DNA from: a virus
Reading direction: 5' to 3' (one strand)
Length of the DNA: 41,967 bases
Virus record (IMG/VR): IMGVR_UViG_3300028025_003760
Span: 1 to 41,967 of that record
Of the stretch, positions 1-8,822 are shown piece by piece. A program made the translations under genes and the position numbers. A model generated the notes under the pieces. It made no database searches and had not been told where the DNA came from. It saw only the letters and a list, made by a program, of their open reading frames with translations. Position 1 is the first letter of the stretch; the number at the start of each line of letters is the position of its first letter.

Positions 1-1
1 A

Positions 2-211
2 TTTAGAACTGAACAAGCAGAAGCCGATGCTGCTGAACAAAAATCAATCGCACTTAAAGCAAACGCTGAAGGCCGAAGACGGCAACGAGCTTTAAGAGCT
101 GCCACATCAGGAAGATCATCAACGATTCTAACCAACCCGGGTGATGCTGGTTCAGCACCGGCAACAGCGGGCGGGGCAGTCGCTGGTCAAAAAACATTGT
201 TGGGTTCTTAA
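2..211 (+). CDS. Small virion-region protein upstream of portal (5' truncated)
   Basis: The reading frame is open from the first bases and ends at 209-211, where its TAA overlaps the portal ATG. Only the last 69 residues are present. The N-terminal part is Ala/Glu/Gln-rich and the C-terminal part carries GRSSTILTNP and ends GQKTLLGS. A Gly-Arg-x-Ser-Thr-Ile-Leu-Thr segment followed by a Lys-Thr-Leu-Leu-Gly tail is typical, as I recall it, of a small conserved protein encoded directly upstream of podovirus portal genes. Its function is not established; the position suggests a head or ejection role. The start codon lies outside the window. Confidence 0.7.
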   Translation, partial: FRTEQAEADAAEQKSIALKANAEGRRRQRALRAATSGRSSTILTNPGDAGSAPATAGGAVAGQKTLLGS

Positions 212-1962
212 TGGGAAAACCATCACCGACATTCTCTCAGATCTTGAATAAACGTCAGCGCCTTGAATTAAAAAGAGGGCAGCTGGAAAGCGAACGAGCA
301 ACGTTTCTTCCACATTACCGTGACCTATCAGACTTTGTAAGACCACGCAGATCAAGATTCTACACTGGTGATGTGAACAAAGGTGACCGCAGAAATAATA
401 AGATCATTGATTCAACTGCGACAATGGCAGAAAGAACTTTACGATCTGGAATGATGTCAGGCTTAACTTCGCCTGCTCGTCCCTGGTTCAGGCTTACGAC
501 ACCTGATCCTGATCTCGCTGAATTCGGAGCTGTAAAGAAATGGCTTTATGATGTTCAGCTTCGCATGTCGAATTCTTTTTTACGTTCAAATATATATCAA
601 ACTCTTCCAACAGTTTACGGTGACAATGGTTTGTTTGGAACCGCACCGATGTCTGTTGAAGAGGATCTCAACGGTCGAGTGTTTCACACACAGAGTTTTC
701 CAGTAGGCAGTTACATGATCTCAAAGAATTATCTTGGGATCGTTGACACTTTCTTTAGAGAATTCAGAATGACCGTCAGACAAGTGATCCAGCAGTTTGG
801 CCAAGTAAATGAAAAGGGTCAGCCTGATTGGACTAACATTTCTGATTATGTAAAGCACGCCTGGGATGTCGGTCAAACCGAACAATGGGTTGATGTCGTT
901 CACGCCATTATGCCAAATGAAGAATACAATCCTGGGATGCTTCAATCTAAGTACAAAAGATTTATGTCTGTGTACTACGAAAAAGGCACGGGCTCAGGAA
1001 CTACTCAAGGTTATCTTGTTGGCAACAACAACGATAGAATGCTTTCAGAAAAGGGATATGATTTCTTCCCGATTCTTTGCCCGCGATGGGAAGTAACAGG
1101 TGAAGATGTTTATGGAACTTCTTGCCCTGGAATGGACTCGCTCGGTGATGTGAAGCAATTGCAAATGGGTGAGCGCAGAACAATGGAAGCCGTTGATAAA
1201 ATGATCAGGCCTCCAATGACAGCGCCTGCTTCAATGAAGAATCAATCTTATTCTATTCTTCCTGGTGATATTACTTTCACTGATGGCCAAAGAGATTCTT
1301 TCAGACCGGCTCACGAAGTTCGGTTTGATATTAATCCAATGGAAATGAAACAACAACAATGCCGCGACCGAATTAATAAAGTTTGGTTTGCTGATTTGTT
1401 TTTAATGCTTGCCAATTCTGACCGCCGTGATTTCACAGCGCGTGAGATTGAAGAGCGACATGAAGAAAAACTCTTGGCACTCGGACCCGTGCTTGAACAA
1501 ATGAATCAAGATCTTCTTGATCCTTTAGTTGATGTCACGTTCGACATGCACATGAGACAGGGATTAATCCCTCCACCTCCACCAGAACTTCAAGGCATTG
1601 AGCTTAAGGTTGAATACTTATCTGTGATGGCTCAGGCTCAAAAGCTTGCAGGCATTGCGAACCTTGAACGCTTTGCTGGCTTTGCTGGTCAGGCTATCGC
1701 TGCAAACCCTGCTCTTGGAAACAAGGTCAATGGTCAGCAGCTTATTGATATTTACGGTGAGCGATTAAGTATCCCACCTGGAATCGTTCGAACTGATGAA
1801 GAGGTCGCAGAACTTGAAGCTCAACAGCAACAAGCTCAGGCTCAACAACAGCAAGCTCAGAACATGGCTCAAGCTTCAGTCACAGCAAAAAACTTATCAC
1901 AAGCGAAGATCGAAGATGACAATGCTCTTGGCACTCTGATCCAGCAAGCTCAGGGTGGATGA
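211..1962 (+). CDS. Portal (head-tail connector) protein
   Basis: This is the dodecameric portal of podoviruses, the channel for packaging and ejection at the capsid vertex. The 583 residues match the length and content of the Bbp/T7-type head-tail connector family. The N-terminal region has the typical run of Arg-rich segments (YRDLSDFVRPRRSRF), a RSGMMSGLTSPARPWF block near residue 95, and a mid-protein core rich in aromatic residues. The C-terminus is a Gln/Ala-rich tail at about residues 535-560, common in these portals. The ATG overlaps the preceding stop, and the next gene starts inside the last codons, so it is translationally coupled on both sides. Family assignment is firm. Confidence 0.93.
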   Translation: MGKPSPTFSQILNKRQRLELKRGQLESERATFLPHYRDLSDFVRPRRSRFYTGDVNKGDRRNNKIIDSTATMAERTLRSGMMSGLTSPARPWFRLTTPDPDLAEFGAVKKWLYDVQLRMSNSFLRSNIYQTLPTVYGDNGLFGTAPMSVEEDLNGRVFHTQSFPVGSYMISKNYLGIVDTFFREFRMTVRQVIQQFGQVNEKGQPDWTNISDYVKHAWDVGQTEQWVDVVHAIMPNEEYNPGMLQSKYKRFMSVYYEKGTGSGTTQGYLVGNNNDRMLSEKGYDFFPILCPRWEVTGEDVYGTSCPGMDSLGDVKQLQMGERRTMEAVDKMIRPPMTAPASMKNQSYSILPGDITFTDGQRDSFRPAHEVRFDINPMEMKQQQCRDRINKVWFADLFLMLANSDRRDFTAREIEERHEEKLLALGPVLEQMNQDLLDPLVDVTFDMHMRQGLIPPPPPELQGIELKVEYLSVMAQAQKLAGIANLERFAGFAGQAIAANPALGNKVNGQQLIDIYGERLSIPPGIVRTDEEVAELEAQQQQAQAQQQQAQNMAQASVTAKNLSQAKIEDDNALGTLIQQAQGG

Positions 1963-2270
1963 TGAATCAAGAAAAAATAATGAACGCAGCCGATGAGTCT
2001 CAGGTTAAAGAGGCAAAGAAAAAAGAAAAGTTCGGTCGTGAGCAAGAGCTTAGCGACGTGAAGTTCATTCTCTCAACAGAACAGGGACGCAGATTCTTTT
2101 GGCGTTACCTTAGTATCTGTGGAGTTTTTAAAAATAGTTTTACTGGATCTTCTGAAACATTTTTCAACGAAGGGAAGCGCTTGATCGGCACGACTCTTCT
2201 AACTGAAATGGTGACAGCAGATCCCGATAGTTACTTGAAGATGATCAAACAACACAATGGAGAATTGTAA
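1959..2270 (+). CDS. Bbp19-like head-region protein
   Basis: The protein has 103 residues. After a charged Lys/Glu-rich N-terminus it contains the pattern DVKFILSTEQGRRFFWR, CGVFKNSF, and FFNEGKRLIG, ending with a PDSYLKMIK segment. This order of motifs matches the Bbp19-like family, small proteins found between portal and scaffold in BPP-1-like and related podoviruses. Their exact role is not settled. The ATGATG start overlaps the portal stop by four bases, and the next gene starts one base after this stop, so it belongs to the head-assembly operon. Confidence 0.8.
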   Translation: MMNQEKIMNAADESQVKEAKKKEKFGREQELSDVKFILSTEQGRRFFWRYLSICGVFKNSFTGSSETFFNEGKRLIGTTLLTEMVTADPDSYLKMIKQHNGEL

Positions 2271-2981
2271 ATGACAACACCGAATCCAGCAGTGGAGGCT
2301 CAAGTTACACCTAACGCCCCTGCCGCAGATCCAGCAGTAGTCACGCCTCCAGTTGTTGCAACGCCGCCGGTGACCCCACCAGCTGAAGCCGCAAAGCCTG
2401 CTAACACTATTGTGACAGCACCGCCCGCAGCCGCAGCTCCAGTGACAGATCCAGCAGCAGCAGCACCGAAGGCTGATGACAAACCCGCAGACCCGCCGAA
2501 ACCTGATGACAAAAAAGTTGTACCAGATGCGTATGATTTAAAGTTACCAGATGGTTCCTTGCTAACCGCGACCGATCTTGAGGAGATTTCTTCTTACGCG
2601 AAAGAGAAAGGCTACACTCAAGAGCAAGCGTCAGAGTTAATGACAAGAGAACATTTAGCAGTCAGCGAGTATCATGAAGCTCAACAGGAAGCGTTCAAAG
2701 CGAAAACTGAAGAGTGGAAAAAAGCAGTCTCCATGGATAAAGAGCTTGGCGGTGACAACTTGGCAAAGTCTGCTGAGTTTGCATATCGAGCTGTTGAAAG
2801 GTTCGCGACCCCAGAGTTCAAGGCTGAGTTAGACAAGACAGGTTTTGGAAATCATCCAGAAGTTGTTCGAATGTTTTCTCGAATTGGACGGGCAATGTCT
2901 GATGATAAAATCATTGGAAATGGAGCGCCGCCTACAGAAAAGAAGTCGATGGAAGAGATCTTCTATCCGACAAAAAAATAA
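2271..2981 (+). CDS. Capsid scaffolding protein
   Basis: The protein has 236 residues with a low-complexity Pro/Ala/Val/Thr-rich N-terminal third (residues 1-75). A charged helical region follows (KLPDGSLLTATDLEE, then Glu/Lys/Ala-rich helices to about residue 180) and a short basic C-terminus. Podovirus scaffolds typically combine a disordered acidic or Pro-rich N-terminus with a helical C-terminus that binds coat protein, and sit directly before the capsid gene, as here. Function is inferred from composition, size and position more than from a diagnostic motif. Confidence 0.8.
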   Translation: MTTPNPAVEAQVTPNAPAADPAVVTPPVVATPPVTPPAEAAKPANTIVTAPPAAAAPVTDPAAAAPKADDKPADPPKPDDKKVVPDAYDLKLPDGSLLTATDLEEISSYAKEKGYTQEQASELMTREHLAVSEYHEAQQEAFKAKTEEWKKAVSMDKELGGDNLAKSAEFAYRAVERFATPEFKAELDKTGFGNHPEVVRMFSRIGRAMSDDKIIGNGAPPTEKKSMEEIFYPTKK

Positions 2982-3003
2982 TTTAATTAAGGAGTATTTT
3001 TAA

Positions 3004-4002
3004 ATGTCTACATTAGGTGCAAACGTTTTAACACTAGCGGACTTTGCGAAACGCTTAGATCCAGATGGAAAGGTTCCATCAATCGTTGAGTTACTTTCAC
3101 AGAGCAATAGTCTTTTGGACGATATGCTTTTCATGGAAGGTAACTTACCAACTGGTCACCGTACAACTGTACGAACTGGTTTACCAACTGTTGCTTGGCG
3201 TTTATTGAATCAAGGTGTTCAGCCTTCAAAATCAACAACTGCTCAGATCGACGAACAGTGCGGTATGTTGGAAGCGTGGTCTGAAGTTGATAAAGACTTG
3301 GCAATGTTGAATGGAAATTCAGCGGCGTTTCGTTTATCAGAAGCTCAGGCATTCATCGAAGCAATGAATCAAGAGATGGCTCAAACTGTATTCTATGGAA
3401 ACTCTGGCTTAGCAGCTGAAGAATTCACTGGTCTTTCAGTTCGTTACTCTGATCCTGCTGCAACAAATGGATCGAACGTTATCGACGCAGCTGGTGCTGG
3501 TTCTGATAATGCTTCAATCTGGCTCGTTGCTTGGGGCGCTAACACTGTTCACGGTATCTTTCCAAAAGGTTCTAAAGCTGGATTAATCCATGAAGACCTT
3601 GGCGAAGTAACTGTTGAAACAACTGCGGGTGTGGCTGGTCAACGTATGCGTGCGTTCCAGGATCATTGGCAGTGGAAGTGCGGTATCGCGCTTAAGGACT
3701 GGAGATATGTTGTTCGTATCGGTTCTATCGACATTTCAAACCTTGTTGCAAAATCTTCTGCGGCTGACTTGATCGAACTTATGATCAAAGCAATCCACCG
3801 TTTGCCAACTATGGGTCTTGGAAAACCAGTGTTCTACATGAACAGAACTGTTTTCCAGATGCTTGATATTCAGCGCCGTGACGATGTTATCACTGGCGGC
3901 GGTCTTACTTACGAAAACGTTGACGGTAAAATCGTTCCAACTTTCCGTGGTATCCCTGTCCGTATCGTTGATGCATTGTTAGAAACTGAAACAGCAGTTT
4001 AA
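3004..4002 (+). CDS. Major capsid protein (Bbp17/GP7-like)
   Basis: The protein has 332 residues and begins MSTLGANVLTLADFAKRLDP, followed by PSIVELLSQSNSLLDDMLF and a LPTGHRTTVRTGLPTVAWR segment. This matches the HK97-fold major capsid proteins of BPP-1-like podoviruses as I know them. It has its own ribosome-binding site (AAGGAGTATTTTTAA before the ATG), is separated by 22 bases from the scaffold, and is followed by a stem-loop that could modulate downstream transcription, consistent with high expression. Codon use is regular, as expected for an abundant protein. Confidence 0.93.
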   Translation: MSTLGANVLTLADFAKRLDPDGKVPSIVELLSQSNSLLDDMLFMEGNLPTGHRTTVRTGLPTVAWRLLNQGVQPSKSTTAQIDEQCGMLEAWSEVDKDLAMLNGNSAAFRLSEAQAFIEAMNQEMAQTVFYGNSGLAAEEFTGLSVRYSDPAATNGSNVIDAAGAGSDNASIWLVAWGANTVHGIFPKGSKAGLIHEDLGEVTVETTAGVAGQRMRAFQDHWQWKCGIALKDWRYVVRIGSIDISNLVAKSSAADLIELMIKAIHRLPTMGLGKPVFYMNRTVFQMLDIQRRDDVITGGGLTYENVDGKIVPTFRGIPVRIVDALLETETAV

Positions 4003-4010
4003 TTAAGTTG

Positions 4011-4031
4011 AGCGCGGCATGGTGTCGCGCT
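4011..4031 (+). terminator. Stem-loop after capsid gene (attenuator-like)
   Basis: AGCGCG (4011-4016) pairs perfectly with CGCGCT (4026-4031) around a nine-base loop, eight bases after the capsid stop. Only a weak T-rich stretch follows (TTAGCTTT), so a partial terminator or mRNA-stabilising hairpin is more likely than full termination. Downstream virion genes must still be transcribed. Confidence 0.4.
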
Positions 4032-4084
4032 TTAGCTTTACGAATTTTTACGAATTTTTTCAAATTTTAACAGGAGTTTTAAAA

Positions 4085-4519
4085 ATGTTTTTAGACGCAC
4101 AAAATTTATTCTCTGATGCGCAGGCTATTACAGCCGATGCGACATCAACAAACGTGATCGACTTAGGTGTTGGTCGTAACTTGGGTGATGGCGAGCCAAT
4201 GGCAGTTGTTGTCTGTGTTGATGTTGCCGCCGATGGAACAACAACAGATGAGACTTATGAGTTCGAAGTCCACACTGATGACAACGCGGCATTAAGCTCA
4301 TCAACAGAAATCGCAGCTAAAGTTGTTGGTTATGCACTGTTGACTGCTGGTGCAATGGTTGTCATTCCAATCCCACCAGGTGTTGCCCTTGAGCGTTACC
4401 TAGGTGTTAAGTATGACGTGGGTGGAACAACTCCAACTATTACTGTGACAACTGCTTTGATGCCTCTTAGCATGGTACAGAAATACAAGTCGTACCCTAA
4501 AGGTTACGTTATTTCTTAA
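4085..4519 (+). CDS. Bbp16-like capsid cement protein
   Basis: The chosen start at 4085 follows CAGGAGTTTTAAAA, a good ribosome-binding site. An upstream in-frame ATG at 4019 lies inside the post-capsid hairpin and is unlikely. The 144-residue product begins MFLDAQNLFSDAQAIT and contains the pattern DLGVGRNLGDGEPMAVVV, then EFEVHTDDN and a PPGVALERYLGVKYDVGG strand-rich C-terminal half. This is the signature of the Bbp16 family, the decoration (cement) protein of BPP-1 capsids. It sits right after the major capsid gene as in relatives. Confidence 0.85.
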   Translation: MFLDAQNLFSDAQAITADATSTNVIDLGVGRNLGDGEPMAVVVCVDVAADGTTTDETYEFEVHTDDNAALSSSTEIAAKVVGYALLTAGAMVVIPIPPGVALERYLGVKYDVGGTTPTITVTTALMPLSMVQKYKSYPKGYVIS

Positions 4520-4531
4520 TAGGAGTAAGTT

Positions 4532-4873
4532 ATGCAAATCAAAGTTCAGGCAATTCGAACAGGCTACCACAATCATATTCGTCAAAGAGAGAAATCAAAG
4601 TTTCTTGTTGATACGAGTCTTTTCATTAAAAAAGAAAAGGTTCTTAAACCAGGAAGAAAACTTTATATCAAGGTTGGAAAAGATGAGCTTCTTGTCCCAT
4701 CGTGGATGAAGGTCATTGATCCAAAAGTGAAAGTCTTTGCGACTGATAGCGAAGGTAAGATTGTTCAAGAAAAGAATAAACCTGAACCTGAAATGGATAA
4801 CGAAGTCGATCAGGATCAAGAAGAGTCTGAATCTGAAGAGGGTTCAGGCGCTGAAGATCAGGAAGTTATTTAA
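4532..4873 (+). CDS. Head-region protein with acidic tail, function unknown
   Basis: The protein has 113 residues and follows AGGAGTAAGTT. Residues 1-70 are basic with alternating hydrophobic residues (MQIKVQAIRTGYHNHIRQRE, later LYIKVGKDELLVPSWMKVIDP), which suggests a small beta-rich domain. The last 35 residues are strongly acidic (Glu/Asp/Gln repeats). I do not recognise a family. The location between cement and tail-adaptor genes suggests a minor head or completion protein, and the acidic tail suggests binding to a basic partner. Confidence 0.75.
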   Translation: MQIKVQAIRTGYHNHIRQREKSKFLVDTSLFIKKEKVLKPGRKLYIKVGKDELLVPSWMKVIDPKVKVFATDSEGKIVQEKNKPEPEMDNEVDQDQEESESEEGSGAEDQEVI

Positions 4874-4878
4874 TAAAC

Positions 4879-4896
4879 GGGGAGGGAAACCTCCCC
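4879..4896 (+). terminator. GAAA-tetraloop hairpin between head genes
   Basis: GGGGAGG (4879-4885) and CCTCCCC (4890-4896) form a perfect seven-base-pair stem closed by a GAAA tetraloop, just after a stop codon. The following bases are TTACTT, a poor U-tract, so it may act as an attenuator, RNA stabiliser or processing point rather than a strong terminator. Confidence 0.45.
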
Positions 4897-4912
4897 TTAC
4901 TTCGAGGTTCAA

Positions 4913-5275
4913 ATGAAATTATTTTTGTTTACATTATTGTATACAGTTTTTGCTTTTGGAGCTGAGCCTGCAAAGACAGATTACGAATTGGTAGCGGCAT
5001 CGCAAACAACTCAAGTGATCGGTCCACAGTCTGCGACTTCTGCGGCAAGCATCGGTGACATCTTAGAGAGAGTCATCATCATTCCAGAAACAACAGCTGC
5101 TGGAACTGTTGCCATTAAAGACGGCGGCGGCACTGCAATCAATATCATGGTGACTGGAACCTTAAGTGATCTTAAGCCACACATTGTTTATCTCGGCGCT
5201 CGAAGTACAGCAGGCGCTTGGCAGATTACAACTGGAGCAAACGTTCACGTGATCGCTATCGGACGGTTTAAGTAA
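4913..5275 (+). CDS. Virion-region protein with Sec signal-like N-terminus
   Basis: The protein has 120 residues and starts after CGAGGTTCAA. Residues 1-17 (MKLFLFTLLYTVFAFGA) form a short positive N-region, a hydrophobic core and an A-x-x-x-A-like cleavage area before EPAKTDYEL, as in a Sec signal peptide. The mature part is beta-rich and Ala/Thr/Gly-rich (VIIIPETTAAGTVAIKDGGG, ARSTAGAWQITTGANVHVI), resembling small phage decoration or head-fibre domains. A secretion signal inside the head-tail operon is unusual. Function is unknown. The stop overlaps the next ATG by one base. Confidence 0.8.
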   Translation: MKLFLFTLLYTVFAFGAEPAKTDYELVAASQTTQVIGPQSATSAASIGDILERVIIIPETTAAGTVAIKDGGGTAINIMVTGTLSDLKPHIVYLGARSTAGAWQITTGANVHVIAIGRFK

Positions 5276-5877
5276 TGGCTTCCAAGGTCGCAATATATAA
5301 TCTAGGTGTCACTCATTTAGGTTCAACGGCCTTGATTGCTGACGTTAGCGAAAACAGCACAGAGGCAAGGCTCATGAATCTTGTTTTCGACACTTGCTTA
5401 GATGCGGTGTTGAGAGATTTCAATTGGCCCTTTGCTCGAGTGACTAAGGCTCTTCAGCTGATTGCAGAAGACCCAAATATAAATTGGAAGTACGCTTACC
5501 GATATCCAGTTGATTGCCTTAAGTTTCAAAAAATCTTAAGCGGCATTCGAAATGACTTCAGAGAAACAAGAGTTCCGACTGAGATCGGTAACGACTCAAC
5601 AGGTCCTTTGATTTATTCTGATATGTCAGAGGCGACTGGTGTCTACACTAAGCGAGTTACAAACACACAGCACTTTCCACCTGACTTCACAATGGCGCTT
5701 TCGTTTCGTATCGCGATGTACATCGCTCCAGCATTGACTGCTGGTGATCCATTTAAGATGGGAGATCGAGCGGCAAGAATGTATCAGGCAGAGATTGCCA
5801 AAGCATCTGCTCAAGCTCTTAACGAAGAACAGCCTGATGTTCCAGTTGAGTCTGAGTTAATAAGAGCGAGGGAATAA
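5275..5877 (+). CDS. Tail tubular protein A / head-tail adaptor
   Basis: The protein has 200 residues. The N-terminal pattern MASKVAIYNLGVTHLGSTAL, then ENSTEARLMN, CLDAVLRDFNWPFA and YAYRYPVDCLKF is typical of the T7 gp11-like adaptor that forms the ring below the portal. Length agrees with the family. It is coupled by one-base overlaps to both neighbours, in the usual position before the nozzle protein. Confidence 0.88.
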   Translation: MASKVAIYNLGVTHLGSTALIADVSENSTEARLMNLVFDTCLDAVLRDFNWPFARVTKALQLIAEDPNINWKYAYRYPVDCLKFQKILSGIRNDFRETRVPTEIGNDSTGPLIYSDMSEATGVYTKRVTNTQHFPPDFTMALSFRIAMYIAPALTAGDPFKMGDRAARMYQAEIAKASAQALNEEQPDVPVESELIRARE

Positions 5878-6203
5878 TGAAATTAAAAAGCATGGTCATG
5901 CCACAGGTCGAAGTAAAACAGCAGATGATGGCATCCCCATCAGTTGATCAGCCGATGTATCCTTACGGCTTAAGAATCTGCTTGAACAATGACGTTCTTA
6001 AAATGCTTGGGATTAAAGATCTTCCAGGTGTTGGCGAGAAGATGAAGCTTGAAGCTGTCGTTGAGGTTTGCTCTGTATCACAGTACGAATCAAAAGACGG
6101 TGGACCTAATCTTAATATGGATCTTCAGATCGTTGAGATGGGAATAGAGTCAGGCAAAAAGGCAGATGCGGGAAAGAAACTTTACGGCGACTCGGAGGCT
6201 TAA
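5877..6203 (+). CDS. Capsid staple-like protein
   Basis: The protein has 108 residues. The core YPYGLRICLNNDVLKMLGI, a GVGEKMKLEAVVEV strand and a CSVSQYESKDGGPN..LQIVEMG segment match small phage proteins annotated as capsid staple proteins, which clamp coat subunits. The N-terminus is Met/Lys-rich and the C-terminus is basic. It is translationally coupled to tail tubular A (TAATG). The assignment rests on recalled motif similarity, so I hold it at moderate confidence. Confidence 0.68.
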   Translation: MKLKSMVMPQVEVKQQMMASPSVDQPMYPYGLRICLNNDVLKMLGIKDLPGVGEKMKLEAVVEVCSVSQYESKDGGPNLNMDLQIVEMGIESGKKADAGKKLYGDSEA

Positions 6204-8822
6204 TTGTCTACGCTTATCCAAAGAAGTTTTGCGAGTGGAGAAATCGCACCGGCTCTTTATGCTCGGTGTGACCAATCCAAATATGGAACAGGATTAAGAA
6301 CAATCCTGAACGCTTACGTGATGAGACACGGCGGCGCTACTAATCGACCAGGAACTAAATATGTTTGCGAAGTAAAAGACTCGAGCAAAGCTGTTCGATT
6401 GATTCCATTTGTTTTCTCAACGGCTCAAACTTACGTTCTCGAGTTTGGGAATCTGTACCTCAGAATTATTAAGAACGGAGTCCAGCAAACTCTGACTGCT
6501 CAAGCAATCACTGGCATTACAAATGCCAATCCAGGCGTTCTCACTTACGGAGGCGCTGACAATTATGCCAATGGTGAAGAGGTTGTTGTATCTGGAATCA
6601 TTGGACCCATTGGAGATTATCTCAATGGAAGAAACTTCTTAGTCGCTGGCCTCAATGCTGGTGCAAATACTTTTCAATTAAACTATCTTGATGGAACTCC
6701 AGTTAATACTACAGCGATGGGTGCTTACACTTCTGGTGGAACCATTGCAAAAGTTTATACTGTTACAACAACTTACACTGAAGCTGAACTTCCAGAAATA
6801 AAATTCATTCAATCCGCTGACATTGTTACGATCACTCACCCAAGCCACAAGCCCGCTGAGCTTGCTCGTACTGGTGACACTTCTTGGACTTTAACTGATT
6901 ATGATTTTGAATTACCTGAAGGGCCAAACGTTCCAGATGTGACTAACGTTGGAACTCCAGGATCAACAACTTACATTTACAGAGTGACAGCTTTTGAAGT
7001 TGAAACTGGTATTGAATCAAGAGCCCTTGGAAATAGCACCGTTACTGGGAATGCTGTTTTAAATACAACCAATTACAATGTTATTGAGTTTACCGCTCTT
7101 GGCGCTGGTTACGCTGGAGAATATCAGTACAACGTTTACCGTGAGCTGAATGGAATCTTTGGACTTATCGGGATCGCTGGTGAGACTGGTTTTTTTAGTG
7201 ACATCGGTTATGATGCTGACACCACAATCACGCCGCCAACTGAGAGAGATCCTTTCAACGCGACTGATGAATATCCTTCGTGCGCTACTTACTTTCAGCA
7301 GCGGCTTTATTTTGCAAATACAAATAATGATCCTGAGACAATCGAAGGTTCTCGAATCGGTGACTTTAAAAACTTCACATCATCAACTCCATTAAGAGAT
7401 GATGACTCAATTAAATTTAAGATTGCTGGTCGTCAAGTAAATGAAGTTCATCACTTGCTTGATCTTGGTTCACTTGTGATCTTCACAGAATCTGGTGAAT
7501 GGTCTGCTCAAGGTGGAACATCAGGATCAATCACGCCAACCGATATCAATACCAAGCAGTATTCTTACAACGGTGCGAGTTCAAGACTTGCCCCTATTGT
7601 AATTGGAAATACAGCAATTTATGTTCAAGCCCGTGGTTCAATCGTTCGAGATCTTGGTTTTGATTACCAGGTGGACGGTTACAATGGAAACGACTTGAGC
7701 GTTTTCTCTTCTCATTTATTTGAGGAGTACACTTTGCTTGATTGGTCTTACCAGAAAGTTCCACATTCAATTGTGTGGATCGTTCGAGATGATGGCACCA
7801 TGCTTGGATTAACTTACTTACGTGAGCAGGCTTTGCTTGCTTGGCACCGTCACGAATTCGAAGATGCTTCAGTTGAGAATGTTTGCTGTATCCCTGAAGG
7901 TAATGAAGACACTCTTTACTTAACCATCAACAGAACCATAGGCGGCGCTACAAAAAGATATATTGAAAAATTCACTACTCGTCAGGTGATTGATATCGTT
8001 GACGCTAAGTTCATGGATTCAAATCTTTCTTATGATGGAAGAAACACTGGATCTCAGACCATGACACTGTCTGGTTCTGGATGGACTTATGAAGATGAAC
8101 TCACTGTGACTTCATCTGTTTCTCAATTTACATCTGCTGATGTTGGAAAAGAAATCCACTTTGAAGATGCCGCTGGTGATAAGATTCGTTTCCTTTTAAC
8201 TGGATACACGAGCGCCACGGTAATGACAGGTAAGCCACACAAGACAGTTCCTGTTGCGTTAAGAGCAGCAGCAACAACCAACTGGGGCCTTGCTGTGAAA
8301 ACAGTTAAGGGTCTTTGGCATCTCGAGGGCAAAGCTGTTTCTATTTTTGGAGATGGATTTGTTGTCGCCAATCCAAACAACTCAGCTTATGAAATGCAAA
8401 TGGTTACCAACGGAATGATCACGCTTGATGAAGCTTACGTGGTTTTGCATGTTGGTCTTCCATTTACAACAGACATTGAAACTTTAAATATAGATACAGC
8501 TCAAGGCGAAACCATCGCTGACAAAAAGAATATCGTTCAAGCAGTCACCGTATTTGTTGAAAAAACAAGGGGCATTTGGATTGGACCTAAACCTCCACCA
8601 GATGAAGACGATGATTTCTTAGGTGGACTTGTTGAAGTTAAGGCCCGTGGTCTTGAAGGTTACGATGAGCCCGTTGATCTAGCGACTGGAACATTTACTC
8701 AAGCCATTAGATCAGAGTGGAAATCAAACGGTCGGCTGTTCATTAGACAGACTGATCCATGTCCTTTCACTTTGTTGGCAATCGCACCGGCTGGATACTT
8801 TCCTTTTAGAGGGGGCAATTAA
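6204..8822 (+). CDS. Tail tubular protein B / nozzle
   Basis: The protein has 872 residues. MSTLIQRSFASGEIAPALYARCD, NAYVMRHGGATNRPGT and RLIPFVFSTAQTYVLEFG are hallmarks of T7 gp12-like nozzle proteins of the short tail. The middle carries a fibronectin-like segment (VPDVTNVGTPGSTTYIYRVTA) often inserted in these proteins. The start is a TTG at 6204, with GGAGG at 6194-6198 and the first residues matching the family N-terminus. A TTG start for a virion protein is uncommon and may limit its synthesis. The stop overlaps the next ATG. Confidence 0.92.
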   Translation: MSTLIQRSFASGEIAPALYARCDQSKYGTGLRTILNAYVMRHGGATNRPGTKYVCEVKDSSKAVRLIPFVFSTAQTYVLEFGNLYLRIIKNGVQQTLTAQAITGITNANPGVLTYGGADNYANGEEVVVSGIIGPIGDYLNGRNFLVAGLNAGANTFQLNYLDGTPVNTTAMGAYTSGGTIAKVYTVTTTYTEAELPEIKFIQSADIVTITHPSHKPAELARTGDTSWTLTDYDFELPEGPNVPDVTNVGTPGSTTYIYRVTAFEVETGIESRALGNSTVTGNAVLNTTNYNVIEFTALGAGYAGEYQYNVYRELNGIFGLIGIAGETGFFSDIGYDADTTITPPTERDPFNATDEYPSCATYFQQRLYFANTNNDPETIEGSRIGDFKNFTSSTPLRDDDSIKFKIAGRQVNEVHHLLDLGSLVIFTESGEWSAQGGTSGSITPTDINTKQYSYNGASSRLAPIVIGNTAIYVQARGSIVRDLGFDYQVDGYNGNDLSVFSSHLFEEYTLLDWSYQKVPHSIVWIVRDDGTMLGLTYLREQALLAWHRHEFEDASVENVCCIPEGNEDTLYLTINRTIGGATKRYIEKFTTRQVIDIVDAKFMDSNLSYDGRNTGSQTMTLSGSGWTYEDELTVTSSVSQFTSADVGKEIHFEDAAGDKIRFLLTGYTSATVMTGKPHKTVPVALRAAATTNWGLAVKTVKGLWHLEGKAVSIFGDGFVVANPNNSAYEMQMVTNGMITLDEAYVVLHVGLPFTTDIETLNIDTAQGETIADKKNIVQAVTVFVEKTRGIWIGPKPPPDEDDDFLGGLVEVKARGLEGYDEPVDLATGTFTQAIRSEWKSNGRLFIRQTDPCPFTLLAIAPAGYFPFRGGN

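Noticed and set aside
2300-2512. Gly/Ala-rich minus-strand frame opposite the scaffold gene
   Set aside because: It is the complement of the Pro/Ala low-complexity region and has no initiation signal.
4019-4084. Upstream start for the cement protein
   Set aside because: The ATG lies in the post-capsid hairpin and the resulting N-terminus does not match the family; 4085 has a proper ribosome-binding site.
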